From Algoriphagus limi (GTDB lineage Bacteria; Bacteroidota; Bacteroidia; Cytophagales; Cyclobacteriaceae): a stretch of DNA of 64,000 nt. Within the stretch, counting starts at the first letter, position 1; every line of letters begins with the position of its first letter. The notes under the pieces were generated by a model. That model searched no databases. It worked only from the letters and a program-made list of their open reading frames with translations, and was not told the DNA's origin. The DNA is taken from the NCBI RefSeq assembly GCF_024919275.1, contig NZ_JANWGH010000001.1, positions 1,186,296-1,250,295 on the forward strand, in the 5' to 3' direction. The translations under genes were made by a program, and so were the position numbers. Of this stretch, positions 7,252 through 19,048 are shown piece after piece.

Positions 7252-10200
7252 TTAATCAACCAGGGTAAATGCCCCTGTAATCTGATCGTTTTGGATACCG
7301 ATATCCAAAGAATACTGATAGCGAAGTAAATAAGTATAAACACCAGTTGGCATGTATTCGCCTTTAAATAATCCATTCCATCCTTCGGAACCAGAAAAAA
7401 TCATTTGACCCCAGCGGTCAAAGACAAACAATTCATAAGAAATACTGCAATTTGAAATCGGCTGATAAGGCCCTTCCGAAGGAACAAACCCACTAGGCAT
7501 TCGAACAGAAGGTTTGGCTTCTGAAACCCTACCTGCCCCACTTACCTCGCAGCCATTAGCATCGGTAACAATCACATCATATTCACCTGAAGATAAATCA
7601 GTGAGGAGATCACCGGTAAATCCATTTTCCCATTGAATTTGGTATGGAGGCGTTCCTCCCTGAATCAAAACCCGGATCGAACCATCAATTCCTCCCGGAC
7701 ATCCTGGAGTCAATTCTTCAAATTCGATTTCCAAAGGTGCAGGGGCATCCATTTGACCACTGTAGGAAATTCCACAGCCATTCTGATCAGCCACAAAAAG
7801 CTCATACTCACCAAATCCTATCCCAAAAACTGTCAAAAACTCCCCATCCCAATCCGTGGCATATCCAGGAACTTGGAAAGGAGGAGTTCCTCCTAATAAT
7901 TTCAGAATAAGCTCTCCATCCCCCGTTTGATTACAAGAAGGTTGAACAACTGACTCAGAAACAATGGATATTTGCTCCGGGTCAGTCAATACAAAATTCA
8001 AGGTCTGTTCTCCACAGCCTAATAAATCTGTAACTGTCACTTCATAATTTCCTTGACCTAGACCTATGGCTATTGGCTCATTCAAGTTTGGATCATGGCT
8101 CCAAGAAAATGTAAATTCTCCTGATCCTCCTTGAATATCCAGAAGGATTTCCCCATCTGTATTTCCTATGCAAGAAGGTGATATCAAATCTCCATCTTTA
8201 ATATCTAGAGCAGGAAAGAAACCAATTTCCAAAACCTCGGAAGTTCCAAAGCAAGAGCTACCACCTGGAATTCTTTCCTCATAAAATAAACTTCGAACTG
8301 ATGCATTGATTTCCCAATCAACCTCCACTACCTCTCCTTCATTTGTGGACACAAAATCACCTCCCGCCACATACCATTTATATTCTTTTCCTGATTGTGG
8401 AAATGGAACGAAATAGGAAAAAGGTCCGGAATCCGAACCACATAATCCAAGTTGACCTTCAGGTTTTTCAGGAGTAAAATCCTCTTCCAAAATAACTTGG
8501 ATTTCCAAAACGGGTCCTAAACATCCATTTTCAGCTACTGGAACGGCTCTCACCAACGCATTTGGATTAGCGACTCCCCAATCTACTTGAATTTCAATGT
8601 CATTGACCTCGGTAAAGCTTCCCCCTTCAACCTCCCAAATTACCTCAGAAACTCCCTCCATATTTTCAAGGCTGTAAGAAATTCCTCCGCTATCAGGACA
8701 AAGAGAGCTTGGGCCTTCCAACTCAGCCTCGACCACAGTCACCTCGATTTCAAAGCTAAATTTCGTTTCACTATCACAAGAACCCTCACCAGTGGATGCA
8801 AATACGGTCACTTCATAAGAACCTGAAGAGGTAAAAGTATGGTTCACCGATTTTCCATCCTTCAGCTCGGAGCCATCTCCAAAGTCCCAAGAAAAAATCT
8901 TAAATCTGGAATCATCTGGAAATATTTCCCAGGTCCCTTCTTGATTGAGGCAGGCCACTTTTTCCCCGACCACATCAAAGTCATAGCTAGTTTCTATCTC
9001 ATATTGGACATTTTCCAAACTTGCCCCTACAGCAAAGCCATAGGATTCAATCGAACCAGAACCATAAACATATGCGATAAAACCCTCCTGATTGGACAGG
9101 GTATTTACTCCAAAAGGAACTTTGATCCTGGCATAAGAAAAGCCAGTTGATAAAGCAGGTTGAAATTGACCGCCAACAGAGACGCCATTCAGAAGGGTTT
9201 CACTCTCTGAGCCACTTGGCACTAATACGGTCAAATAATGCTCTATATTTTGATTGAATCCACCAATGAGCTTCCCAGTAGAAAAAGTTATATTTTTTAA
9301 TCGTTGGGAATTTGGGCTCAATAAAAACAAACTAGGATCACCAAGGGGTGCAACTCCAAATTCATTACAAGCACCGCTTTTGGCAATTACTGCAACACTA
9401 CTAGGCTTTGATGTCTCAATCAAAGCCAATTCATTTTTTCCAAATTCAAAACGAACATATTCCCGGGCATCCAAAGTAGCACGAACAGCCCCATTTATTC
9501 GCACCTCTGTACCGTCTTGCGAAGCTAAAACCTTCACAATCTCCCCAGATGTTCGTCCAGCTAATGGAATATGAATGTACTCCTTGCCCCAGCTCTCCAA
9601 AGGATAAGCTTGCTGAAAAATATGATCTCCGCTTGTACCACAATCCCCTGCACTACTTGTTTTATTTCCTCCAAAAACAGCCAAAAGTTTACAAGAATCC
9701 GCAGATGGATTGAGTACCCTAACTCTTGATCCAGTAAGATCTCCGTTTGCCTTTATTTGATAACTCTCTCCAGCGTCTAGGGTGAATTGTATCGGTGCTC
9801 CGGCAGGAATGGTATTAACCGTAGGTGCTGCAGGAACCACCTCAACCTGTGTATCATTTTCCGTTGCAACAACCAAGAGCGTACTTTCAAAATTTCGGTT
9901 ACTTCCTGGCTCTTGTCCTGGGCCAAAAGTATCGTAGTGAGCCATCACCAAGTATTCCGTACTCAATGCTGAAGTAGGTAAAATCACTGTTCCATCAGTA
10001 CTATATTCCCGACCATTAATGGCATGAACAGTCAAATCCCCTGAGGAGGTGACCCGAAAAGGACGGTATTCGACTCGACCACTTTCCCGGTGAATTACAC
10101 CTTCATCATCTCCATCAAATTCTCTCATGAGCTGCTCACCGGCTTCTAACGTAAAGGGAATAGACTGTTTAGGAGTTTGAATCGTACCAGCTGCTTTTTC

Positions 10201-10374
10201 AACGGCGGTAATAATCACCACAACCCGATCCGGCTGCGTGTTTCGCCGGTTATTATCCATAAAACCTATATAAAAATCCCTACCGATGGTGCTGATTTGT
10301 GCTTTGGCTAAAAATGAATCCAACCAAAATGCCTTGATAAAAAAAAGTACAGAAACCCACAGCCGCCAATTCAT
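7252..10374 (-). CDS. IgGFc-binding-like/PKD/SprB-repeat surface protein with T9SS type-B C-terminal domain (paralog 3)
   Basis: This 1040-residue exported protein starts with a signal peptide (cleavage near AKAQ, about residue 26). An IgGFc-binding-protein N-terminal-like module follows (roughly 27-450, including VILPTSALSTEYLV and CKLLAVFGGNK). Next come a PKD domain with SWDFGDGS (about 475-545), a PKD/Ig-like pair (about 550-715), three SprB-type repeats (about 725-960, each with a C-x-DG start and a GG(T/S)PPY- or GGSGEF-like core) and a C-terminal type-B sorting domain (about 965-1040) containing FDRWGQMIFSGSEGWNG. Such tails direct type IX secretion across the outer membrane. It is the last of three adjacent paralogs, 31 bases after the middle one. 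An adhesin or surface role is inferred; ligand unknown. Confidence 0.85.
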   Translation of the reverse strand: MNWRLWVSVLFFIKAFWLDSFLAKAQISTIGRDFYIGFMDNNRRNTQPDRVVVIITAVEKAAGTIQTPKQSIPFTLEAGEQLMREFDGDDEGVIHRESGRVEYRPFRVTSSGDLTVHAINGREYSTDGTVILPTSALSTEYLVMAHYDTFGPGQEPGSNRNFESTLLVVATENDTQVEVVPAAPTVNTIPAGAPIQFTLDAGESYQIKANGDLTGSRVRVLNPSADSCKLLAVFGGNKTSSAGDCGTSGDHIFQQAYPLESWGKEYIHIPLAGRTSGEIVKVLASQDGTEVRINGAVRATLDAREYVRFEFGKNELALIETSKPSSVAVIAKSGACNEFGVAPLGDPSLFLLSPNSQRLKNITFSTGKLIGGFNQNIEHYLTVLVPSGSESETLLNGVSVGGQFQPALSTGFSYARIKVPFGVNTLSNQEGFIAYVYGSGSIESYGFAVGASLENVQYEIETSYDFDVVGEKVACLNQEGTWEIFPDDSRFKIFSWDFGDGSELKDGKSVNHTFTSSGSYEVTVFASTGEGSCDSETKFSFEIEVTVVEAELEGPSSLCPDSGGISYSLENMEGVSEVIWEVEGGSFTEVNDIEIQVDWGVANPNALVRAVPVAENGCLGPVLEIQVILEEDFTPEKPEGQLGLCGSDSGPFSYFVPFPQSGKEYKWYVAGGDFVSTNEGEVVEVDWEINASVRSLFYEERIPGGSSCFGTSEVLEIGFFPALDIKDGDLISPSCIGNTDGEILLDIQGGSGEFTFSWSHDPNLNEPIAIGLGQGNYEVTVTDLLGCGEQTLNFVLTDPEQISIVSESVVQPSCNQTGDGELILKLLGGTPPFQVPGYATDWDGEFLTVFGIGFGEYELFVADQNGCGISYSGQMDAPAPLEIEFEELTPGCPGGIDGSIRVLIQGGTPPYQIQWENGFTGDLLTDLSSGEYDVIVTDANGCEVSGAGRVSEAKPSVRMPSGFVPSEGPYQPISNCSISYELFVFDRWGQMIFSGSEGWNGLFKGEYMPTGVYTYLLRYQYSLDIGIQNDQITGAFTLVD

Positions 10375-10405
10375 GGATAAACTCCTAATTTGTACAAAAT
10401 GAAAT

Positions 10406-13400
10406 TTACCTGATTAGGACGAAAACACCTGATTTTTTTTCATTTTCTAGCTGATCGCCTAATCTAAATTGGTAACTGATTTGGTATGTATATGTTCCGT
10501 TTGGTGCTTCTTTTCCATTAATCAAACCATCCCAGCCTTCAGAACCGGTATAAGCAACATTCCCCCAGCGGTCAAAAACAGTTAAATTATATTCAAGGCT
10601 ACAATTGGAGACAGGATAGTAAAGACCATCCGTTGGCAAGTAACCGGTCGGCATTCTTACTTGAGGTTGCGTCTCAGGTATTCTACCATAAGCTCTTACC
10701 TGACAGCCATTGGCGTCTGTCACCATAACCTCATAATCACCAGATGGCATATTACTGATAGAATTAGAACTAAGATCAGCATCTAACGAACGACTAATTC
10801 CTGCTATCCCTTCTCCTAAATTCCAAGAATAGGTATAAGGTCCTACTCCTCCTTCCACCTCAACGGCAAGCCGTCCAAAATTACCACCAGGGCAGCTTTC
10901 ACTCACCTCTACAAATCGAACCTGAAGAGCTTCAGACCCAGGAATCTCTCCTTCAATTGGAAGAATACATCCTTTGGAATCCTCCACAAACAATTTAAAG
11001 CTTCCTTTTGAAAGCCCGCTTACAGAAACTGTCTGGCCATCGGAAGTAAAATCAAATCCGGGTACTGAATATGGAGGCAACCCACCGGAAATATTTGCGA
11101 CAAACCCACCATCTGATGATTCATTGCAGGTAGTCGGCAAAAGCTTTATTTCCTCCACCAATCTCATAGCTTCGGGATCTGTTAATGAAACAGTGAATTC
11201 TCCAAAACCACAGCTATTTACATCATATACTGATACCTGATACTCCCCAGCAGGAATATTTTCTAATTGCGAACCTTTTGCATCAGGGTATCCTTCCCAT
11301 TCAAAAATATACTCCCCTGAACCTCCACTAATTTGAAGATCCAATTTCCCATCATCAGAGCCAGGACAAGAGGGTGAAGTTTCATTTACCTCTTTTATTT
11401 GAATAGGATTACTTAATTCAATCTGAAGACGCTCTGAAACTGCCGGGCATTGACTGGCATCAACCGGATCAATCAAATAACCAATCCATCTTTCTGACTC
11501 CTCCGAACTCCAAATCACATTAACTGCTTCTCCTTCGGAAGATCCAATAATTTCACCTCCATTGATCACCCAAGAAATGGTTCCTTCAATAGTTTGTTGA
11601 GGAATAGAATAAGTCATTTCCATAAACTCAGGTCCACACAAAAACTGATTTCCAATCGGAGCTTCAACTACTTCTGAATCTTTTACTGTGACATCGAAGG
11701 AAATCAAGGTGCCAGGACAGCCGTTATCATGATATGGAATCAAAGAGAATCCCATATTCTCTAACTCTGCCACCCATCTAACAACGACTTCATTTTCGCT
11801 TTGGCTAACTATCTCTCCTCCATTTATATCTATCCAATCCAGAGAAGAAAAAGGAGTTTCTGATGTGAAGGAATAGGTGATTTCCGTTCCAATACAAACC
11901 TCATTAGAACCCGTAATCACTGGATCAATAAACGGTACCTCAGCAACTTCACTAACCTCTAATTTTTCCGAAACTTTCCCACAAGACTGGCCTTCCTCTA
12001 GAACTGAAAAATAAATAGATTTCTCTTCAGCACCTTTTTCCCAACGTACGTAAACCGTTGGTTCAGATGGATCAGAATTGATTTCACCGCCTGTTACTAC
12101 CCACTGAATTTCAAAAGAACCTTGCTGAAGATCAGCAGGAATGTTATAAGCAAATTGACTATCTCCACTGATACAAACAGAAGTCTCTCCTTCCGGAATG
12201 GCATCAATAGATTGATCTCCAAAGGTCACTGGAAAAAATAATGGTTCACTTTTACATCCATCAGGAGAAACCCCAACCACCCTTATGCCAGCATCGGCAA
12301 CATCCTCTTGCCATTGTATAGAGATTGAACTTTCAGTCTCTTCTAAAACTGTCCCTCCTATTACCTCTATCCACTCTAGTTTTTCCAAATTTGAAGAAGT
12401 GCCCAATTCGTAAGTTTCTTCTGAGCCAGGGCAAACTTGTTCTGCACCCACGATTTCAAACTCAACCTTCTTTACAACTACCTCAAATTCAAACTCATTT
12501 TCGACCGGACAGCCTGCAACTCCGTTGCTAGCCAATACCTTTACCAGAAATGTCCCCTCTTTTTCAAAGCTGTGATTTACAACCTTTCCGCTAACTGTTG
12601 CTGTACCATCTCCAAAATCCCAAGTAAACTGGGTATACTGAGGGTTATTAGCAGCGACTTCCCAAGTTCCTTCTTGACCAAAGCAAGCAATATGCTCGTC
12701 ATCTAACCCAAAATCACTTTGGATTGTAAATTCTGTATCCTCAAAATTTGCACCTGCTGAAAAGCCATAGGAACTTTTATTTCCATAACCATAAGCATAG
12801 GCTATTAATCCATCAGGATTTGAAAGGGAGTTTACTCCTCCACCGACAGCAACTCTTGCAAAACTAAATTCAGAAATTCCGGGTACTGGAGAAAAATTAG
12901 AACTGATTCCCTTACCATTTAAAAGGGTTTTGTCAATAGAGGCAGTCGGAACTATTATGTTGACATAGTGTCGAACAAAACCAAAAGACTTTAGAGAATT
13001 AAATACAATCGACTTGATTCTATGATTATTCGGATTGTAGGTAATCATACTTGGATCGCCCAAGGTAGCAACAGCGGCAGCATCGCAATCAGAACTTTTT
13101 GCTATAGCAGTTACACTGATTGGATTAGAACCTTCAATGAATTTGGTTTCAGTAGCATTGAAATCAAAAACATGAAATTGACCTGCATTTAATGTCAATT
13201 CCAATTGTCCATTAACACGAATTTGAGTTCCGTTTTCTGCAGCTAGTACTTTTACCAAGTCGCCAGAAGTTCGATCTAACAAAGGGATGTGTATAAACGA
13301 ATTACCCCATGCAAAAAGCGGATAGGTTTGTTGAAACAAATGATCAGCAGTGCTTCCGCAAGTTCCTGCCTGGGTCATTTTATTTCCCCCAAAAACAGCA

Positions 13401-14077
13401 ACTTTTTTACACTCATTTCCTTCAGCATCCAATACTCGAACCCTTGAACCAGTAAGATCTCCAAATGCTTTCAACTGGAAACTTTGGCCTGAATTCAAAA
13501 CTACTTCAAATGGAACTCCTGCAGGATTACCATTTACTGTGGTTTTTGTAGGAGTAATTTCTACCCTTGTTTGATCTTCAACGGCTACAACTAAGAGCGT
13601 ACTTTCGAAATTGTTTTCTCCCAGGTTTACATCGGTGTAATGAGCTGTAACAAGATAATCTTGTCCTAGGGTTTTTACAGGTAGGATTACCGAAGCGTCC
13701 GAACTAGTACTTCTAATGTTAAATGCATGTACTGAGATTTCTCCGGAGGAAGAAATTACAATTCCCTTATCTCTTACAACTCCAGATCCTCTGTGAAGAA
13801 CATCAAAATCTGAGGAAAGAATTTCATGGGTAAAAACATCATTCGAACCGATTGAAAAATTCACCGTTTGGCCGAGGTATTGAATAGTACCAATAGCTTC
13901 CTCACGGGCAGTTATGGTGATGACTGCCTTATCAATATTGTTCTCTTTCAGGTTGTTTTCCATCAACCCGAAATAAAACTCCTTACCAAACGTGCTTAAC
14001 TGGGCATATACGTTTCCACCCAGCAAAAACAAAATACACACGAAAAAGACAAAAAATAGTCTTTTTGAGTGTACCAT
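10406..14077 (-). CDS. IgGFc-binding-like/PKD/SprB-repeat surface protein with T9SS type-B C-terminal domain (paralog 2, longest)
   Basis: This 1223-residue paralog has the same plan as its neighbours: signal peptide ending near VYAQ (about residue 26), IgGFc-binding-like head (about 27-450) with VILPVKTLGQDYLV and CKKVAVFGGNK, PKD domain with TWDFGDGT (about 475-545), and the type-B T9SS tail with FDRWGNVAYTGSEGWDG. It differs by carrying additional PKD/Ig-like modules (about 545-920), each opening with a Cys-Pro-Gly/Ile-like strand and closing with a W-containing strand, before three SprB-type repeats (about 930-1130). Module number therefore varies between paralogs while head and tail are kept. 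It lies 52 bases downstream of paralog 1 and is probably co-transcribed with it. Confidence 0.85.
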   Translation of the reverse strand: MVHSKRLFFVFFVCILFLLGGNVYAQLSTFGKEFYFGLMENNLKENNIDKAVITITAREEAIGTIQYLGQTVNFSIGSNDVFTHEILSSDFDVLHRGSGVVRDKGIVISSSGEISVHAFNIRSTSSDASVILPVKTLGQDYLVTAHYTDVNLGENNFESTLLVVAVEDQTRVEITPTKTTVNGNPAGVPFEVVLNSGQSFQLKAFGDLTGSRVRVLDAEGNECKKVAVFGGNKMTQAGTCGSTADHLFQQTYPLFAWGNSFIHIPLLDRTSGDLVKVLAAENGTQIRVNGQLELTLNAGQFHVFDFNATETKFIEGSNPISVTAIAKSSDCDAAAVATLGDPSMITYNPNNHRIKSIVFNSLKSFGFVRHYVNIIVPTASIDKTLLNGKGISSNFSPVPGISEFSFARVAVGGGVNSLSNPDGLIAYAYGYGNKSSYGFSAGANFEDTEFTIQSDFGLDDEHIACFGQEGTWEVAANNPQYTQFTWDFGDGTATVSGKVVNHSFEKEGTFLVKVLASNGVAGCPVENEFEFEVVVKKVEFEIVGAEQVCPGSEETYELGTSSNLEKLEWIEVIGGTVLEETESSISIQWQEDVADAGIRVVGVSPDGCKSEPLFFPVTFGDQSIDAIPEGETSVCISGDSQFAYNIPADLQQGSFEIQWVVTGGEINSDPSEPTVYVRWEKGAEEKSIYFSVLEEGQSCGKVSEKLEVSEVAEVPFIDPVITGSNEVCIGTEITYSFTSETPFSSLDWIDINGGEIVSQSENEVVVRWVAELENMGFSLIPYHDNGCPGTLISFDVTVKDSEVVEAPIGNQFLCGPEFMEMTYSIPQQTIEGTISWVINGGEIIGSSEGEAVNVIWSSEESERWIGYLIDPVDASQCPAVSERLQIELSNPIQIKEVNETSPSCPGSDDGKLDLQISGGSGEYIFEWEGYPDAKGSQLENIPAGEYQVSVYDVNSCGFGEFTVSLTDPEAMRLVEEIKLLPTTCNESSDGGFVANISGGLPPYSVPGFDFTSDGQTVSVSGLSKGSFKLFVEDSKGCILPIEGEIPGSEALQVRFVEVSESCPGGNFGRLAVEVEGGVGPYTYSWNLGEGIAGISRSLDADLSSNSISNMPSGDYEVMVTDANGCQVRAYGRIPETQPQVRMPTGYLPTDGLYYPVSNCSLEYNLTVFDRWGNVAYTGSEGWDGLINGKEAPNGTYTYQISYQFRLGDQLENEKKSGVFVLIR

Positions 14078-14129
14078 TTACAAGTCCAACATTTTAATCA
14101 ATTAGGGTAATTGAGCTGTTTTGAATATT

Positions 14130-17100
14130 CTATCTAATAAGAGCAAAAGCTCCAGATTTGTTTTCTACTTGGAACTGATCGTTGATCCAAAAGGAATACT
14201 GAATTCGATAAGTATAAGTTCCAGACGGTGCATCTACTCCAGAAATCATGCCATCCCAGCCTTCATTCCCTGAATAAATAATTTGTCCCCATCTGTCGAA
14301 AATCAAGATTTCCATTTCCAATTCACAGTTGGAAACTGCCTGAAAAAGATCCTGATCTCTTTCTGGATAAAATCCCGTTGGCATCCGAACCTCAGGTGCT
14401 GCTTCTATCACCTCCCCTTGTCCTAAACTCACACATCCGGAAGCATCTCTCACGGAAACTGCATAAATCCCTTTCGGAACTCCAACTAGCTGATTTCCTG
14501 CTGTTGAATTGAACTCCCAAGTATACACAAAAGGATTGATTCCCCCAGCCGGGAAAGCAAACAATTCCCCGTTACTTCCGCCGGGACAAGCAGGCTTATC
14601 CAACCTAACTTCTACCTCCAAAGGAGCAGGAGAAGCAATTTCAAAAGAAACTGGAATAGAACATCCATTGGAATCCACCACAGTCCAATCATAAATTCCC
14701 TGAGATAAATCATTCAATTGAATAGTCGATGAAAAGCTTTGGTTTCCATTGTATTCAAAAATATAAGGTGGAACCCCACCACTTACCTCCATTGTCACAA
14801 TACCATCAGGTTTGCCATAACAGGAAACAGCCTGAGGAATAACATTAACCAATTCCAAAGGGGCAGGCTCAATTACCTCCAGATTTTCTAAAATTTGTTC
14901 ACAACCCAACTGATCAATAACCTTCACGGAGTAAAGTCCGGCGGTCAGGCCATCAGCTCTCTTTTCTTGAAGACTGGAGTCATGAGACCATTCAAATTGG
15001 TAAGGTGCGACTCCTCCAATAATCTCTAATTCAATTCCTCCACTGCCTTCTCCCGAACAACCTATCGGGCTGATTTCTTGGATAGAGACCAAAAACTCCT
15101 CTTTTACAGAAACTTGAATTGGATCAGAGGTTCCTTCACAAAGCGCATCCACCAAGCTCGTAGCAGTGTAATATAGCTCTCCAATAACTCCGGGTTGATC
15201 CCAACTCACTTCCACTTCTGAACTACCTTGGCCTGAAAGGATCACCCCTCCTGCAATTGTCCAATCATACCTCCTTCCAGTGGAAGCACCGGGAATTGAA
15301 TATAAATGGGATACGGTTGGATCAAAACAAACCTCTTCACTTCCCTCCGGAAGTTCTGCATCAATTCTTTGATTCACAGTAACAGGGAGGGAAATTGGTT
15401 CACCAGGACAGCCATTTAAATTGAAAGGAATTGCGGTAAGAGAAGCATTATCATTGGCCGCACCCCAGCGGACAACCGTAGATAAATCATCAATCTCAAT
15501 CAGTTCCCCGCCCTCAACTTCAAATTCAACTCGACTGACATTTTCTAAATTTTCAATCGTATAGAGAAGTTCTTCTATTTCTGGACAAGCAGAAGAGGAG
15601 CCGATAATTTCAGCAGAAGATTCAAGAACATTGACTAGGAAAGTAACTTCCTCTTGTTGGTCACAGGAGTTTGGACTTAAGGCAGCCAAAACACTCACCT
15701 CAAATTCTCCTGCTTGAGAAAATGTATGACTAACTTCCTTCCCTTCCTGCAAAGGACTACCATCACCAAAATCCCATACAAAATAGGTGAAATCAGGATT
15801 TTCTGGGTTTATGACCCAATCTCCAGGCTGATTTAGACAAGCCACATTCTCACCATCCACGTCAAATTCATAGCTCGCCTCAGTCTCAAAATTCAAATTA
15901 TCCAAAGCGGCTCCTGCTGCATATCCATAGGATTCTAATTCCCCAAAACCATATGCATAAGCTGCAAATCCATCCGGATTACTAAGACGATGTACCCCTT
16001 GACTAATATTTATCCGGGCATACATGAAGCTTGGATCGCCGGGCAGCGGAAAAAATCTACCACTTACGTTTGTGCCATCTAAAACGGTTCCGTTTTGGGT
16101 TCCAGCTTTTACGACAATGTTTACATAATGATTGACAATGGAAGGCAAATTCAAGGAAACAAAAGTCAATTGTTTCAAAAATTGCTCACTTGGACTGTAA
16201 GTAATCATAAAGGGATCCCCAGTCAATGCTTCTGGTGAGTTGGGTTGATTACATTCCTGACTTTTTGCAAAAACCGTTACAGAGGATGGCTTACTTGTTT
16301 CGATTTTCCCATGCTCATTGATCCCAAATTCGATGGGCAAAAACTCTCCTCGATTAATCGTACCCTCCAAAGCTCCATTCACTCTTACCTCTGTCCCATC
16401 TTCGGCAGCCAATACTTTAACTAATTCGCCAGAAGTTCGGCCAGACAAAGCAACATGAACAAACGAAGTCCCCCAAGTATTTACTGGATAGGCTTGCTGG
16501 AATAAATGATCATTCGCAGCCCCACAATTCCCAACAGAAGTCCATTTATTTCCTCCAAAAACTGCAATTTTTTTACACTCGCTCGCATCAGCACCAATTA
16601 CACGGACACGTGAGCCAGTCAAGTCAGCTTTGGCTTTCAATTGATAACTTTGACCTCGATTCAACCTGATGGTGTACGGCACGCCTGCTTGTCCCCCTCC
16701 AATCGTTGTAGCTTTTGTGGTGATTTCAATTTCCGTATCATCCTCGGTAGCTATCACCAAAAGCGTACTTTCATCATTTATATTGCCGTTGTAAGTATTA
16801 TTGGCAGTAAGCGTCTCAAAATGGGAAGTGATGTAATAATCTGTACCCAAAGCCGAGACCGGCAATATTACCGAACCGTCTGCACTTCGAAATCGCTCAT
16901 TGTAAGCATGAACGGCAATTTTTCCGGTACTGGAAATATAGACGCCCTTATTTTCTGTAGCTCCCGAACTTCTATGCAATAAATCTAAATCCTCGGAAGG
17001 CACACGTAATGTATACTGTTGGCCTGCGCTAAGGCTAAAGCTTGCAGTCTGACCTCTGTATTCAATGGTACCTTGGGCATCTTCATTGGCAGTCACAATA

Positions 17101-17267
17101 ATATTTGCATAATCAGGAGCACCTTGTCCCCCATTATTGGGTGGGATTTTATTATTATCCATAAAACCAACCCAAAATTCAGTACCTACAGTAGATACCT
17201 GAGCATGAACTGCGATCGAAAGAAAAACAAGTAAAAACGTTAGGTAAATCCGGTAAAATCTCCCCAT
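14130..17267 (-). CDS. IgGFc-binding-like/PKD/SprB-repeat surface protein with T9SS type-B C-terminal domain (paralog 1)
   Basis: I chose the ATG at 17267 (1045 residues) because it opens a signal peptide ending at VHAQ (about residue 23); a frame open farther upstream to 17417 would place 50 unlikely residues before it. The order is IgGFc-binding-like head (about 25-460; VILPVSALGTDYYI, CKKIAVFGGNK), PKD domain with VWDFGDGS, PKD/Ig-like modules, three SprB-type repeats (about 735-960) and a type-B T9SS tail with FDRWGQIIYSGNEGWDG. The protein should be exported by Sec, then moved across the outer membrane by T9SS and attached or released. It is the first gene of the tandem triplet, so its upstream region (17268-17423, shared with the divergent ABC-F gene) probably holds the common promoter. 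Binding partner unknown. Confidence 0.85.
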   Translation of the reverse strand: MGRFYRIYLTFLLVFLSIAVHAQVSTVGTEFWVGFMDNNKIPPNNGGQGAPDYANIIVTANEDAQGTIEYRGQTASFSLSAGQQYTLRVPSEDLDLLHRSSGATENKGVYISSTGKIAVHAYNERFRSADGSVILPVSALGTDYYITSHFETLTANNTYNGNINDESTLLVIATEDDTEIEITTKATTIGGGQAGVPYTIRLNRGQSYQLKAKADLTGSRVRVIGADASECKKIAVFGGNKWTSVGNCGAANDHLFQQAYPVNTWGTSFVHVALSGRTSGELVKVLAAEDGTEVRVNGALEGTINRGEFLPIEFGINEHGKIETSKPSSVTVFAKSQECNQPNSPEALTGDPFMITYSPSEQFLKQLTFVSLNLPSIVNHYVNIVVKAGTQNGTVLDGTNVSGRFFPLPGDPSFMYARINISQGVHRLSNPDGFAAYAYGFGELESYGYAAGAALDNLNFETEASYEFDVDGENVACLNQPGDWVINPENPDFTYFVWDFGDGSPLQEGKEVSHTFSQAGEFEVSVLAALSPNSCDQQEEVTFLVNVLESSAEIIGSSSACPEIEELLYTIENLENVSRVEFEVEGGELIEIDDLSTVVRWGAANDNASLTAIPFNLNGCPGEPISLPVTVNQRIDAELPEGSEEVCFDPTVSHLYSIPGASTGRRYDWTIAGGVILSGQGSSEVEVSWDQPGVIGELYYTATSLVDALCEGTSDPIQVSVKEEFLVSIQEISPIGCSGEGSGGIELEIIGGVAPYQFEWSHDSSLQEKRADGLTAGLYSVKVIDQLGCEQILENLEVIEPAPLELVNVIPQAVSCYGKPDGIVTMEVSGGVPPYIFEYNGNQSFSSTIQLNDLSQGIYDWTVVDSNGCSIPVSFEIASPAPLEVEVRLDKPACPGGSNGELFAFPAGGINPFVYTWEFNSTAGNQLVGVPKGIYAVSVRDASGCVSLGQGEVIEAAPEVRMPTGFYPERDQDLFQAVSNCELEMEILIFDRWGQIIYSGNEGWDGMISGVDAPSGTYTYRIQYSFWINDQFQVENKSGAFALIR

Positions 17268-17390
17268 CCAACTACATTTCAAAATTTTGCTTTCAATATA
17301 ATCAACCTGACAGGATTTTGTTAATGAAGTTTTTGGAACGGTTCTATGGGGATTAGTGCTTGGAGGCAAGCCAAAGGAAATTTTTATTCC

Positions 17391-17398
17391 TATCTTTG
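17391..17398 (+). promoter_or_regulatory. Bacteroidota-type -7 element for the ABC-F gene
   Basis: TATCTTTG matches TAnnTTTG exactly and ends 25 bases before the ABC-F start codon, which would leave a leader of about 18 bases. No good TTG -33 is seen at 19-21 bases. Confidence 0.5.
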
Positions 17399-17408
17399 CG
17401 CCTTCTAA

Positions 17409-19043
<1,635 letters not shown>

Positions 19044-19048
19044 TTTCC

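Noticed and set aside
8587..9574. Several plus-strand frames of 79-106 codons opposite the surface proteins
   Set aside because: Antisense shadows of repeat-rich coding sequence; no signal peptide, promoter or recognisable domain.
14098..14114. TCAATTA-GGG-TAATTGA inverted repeat between surface paralogs 1 and 2 as a terminator
   Set aside because: The stem is only seven mostly A/T pairs and has no T-run on the transcribed strand.
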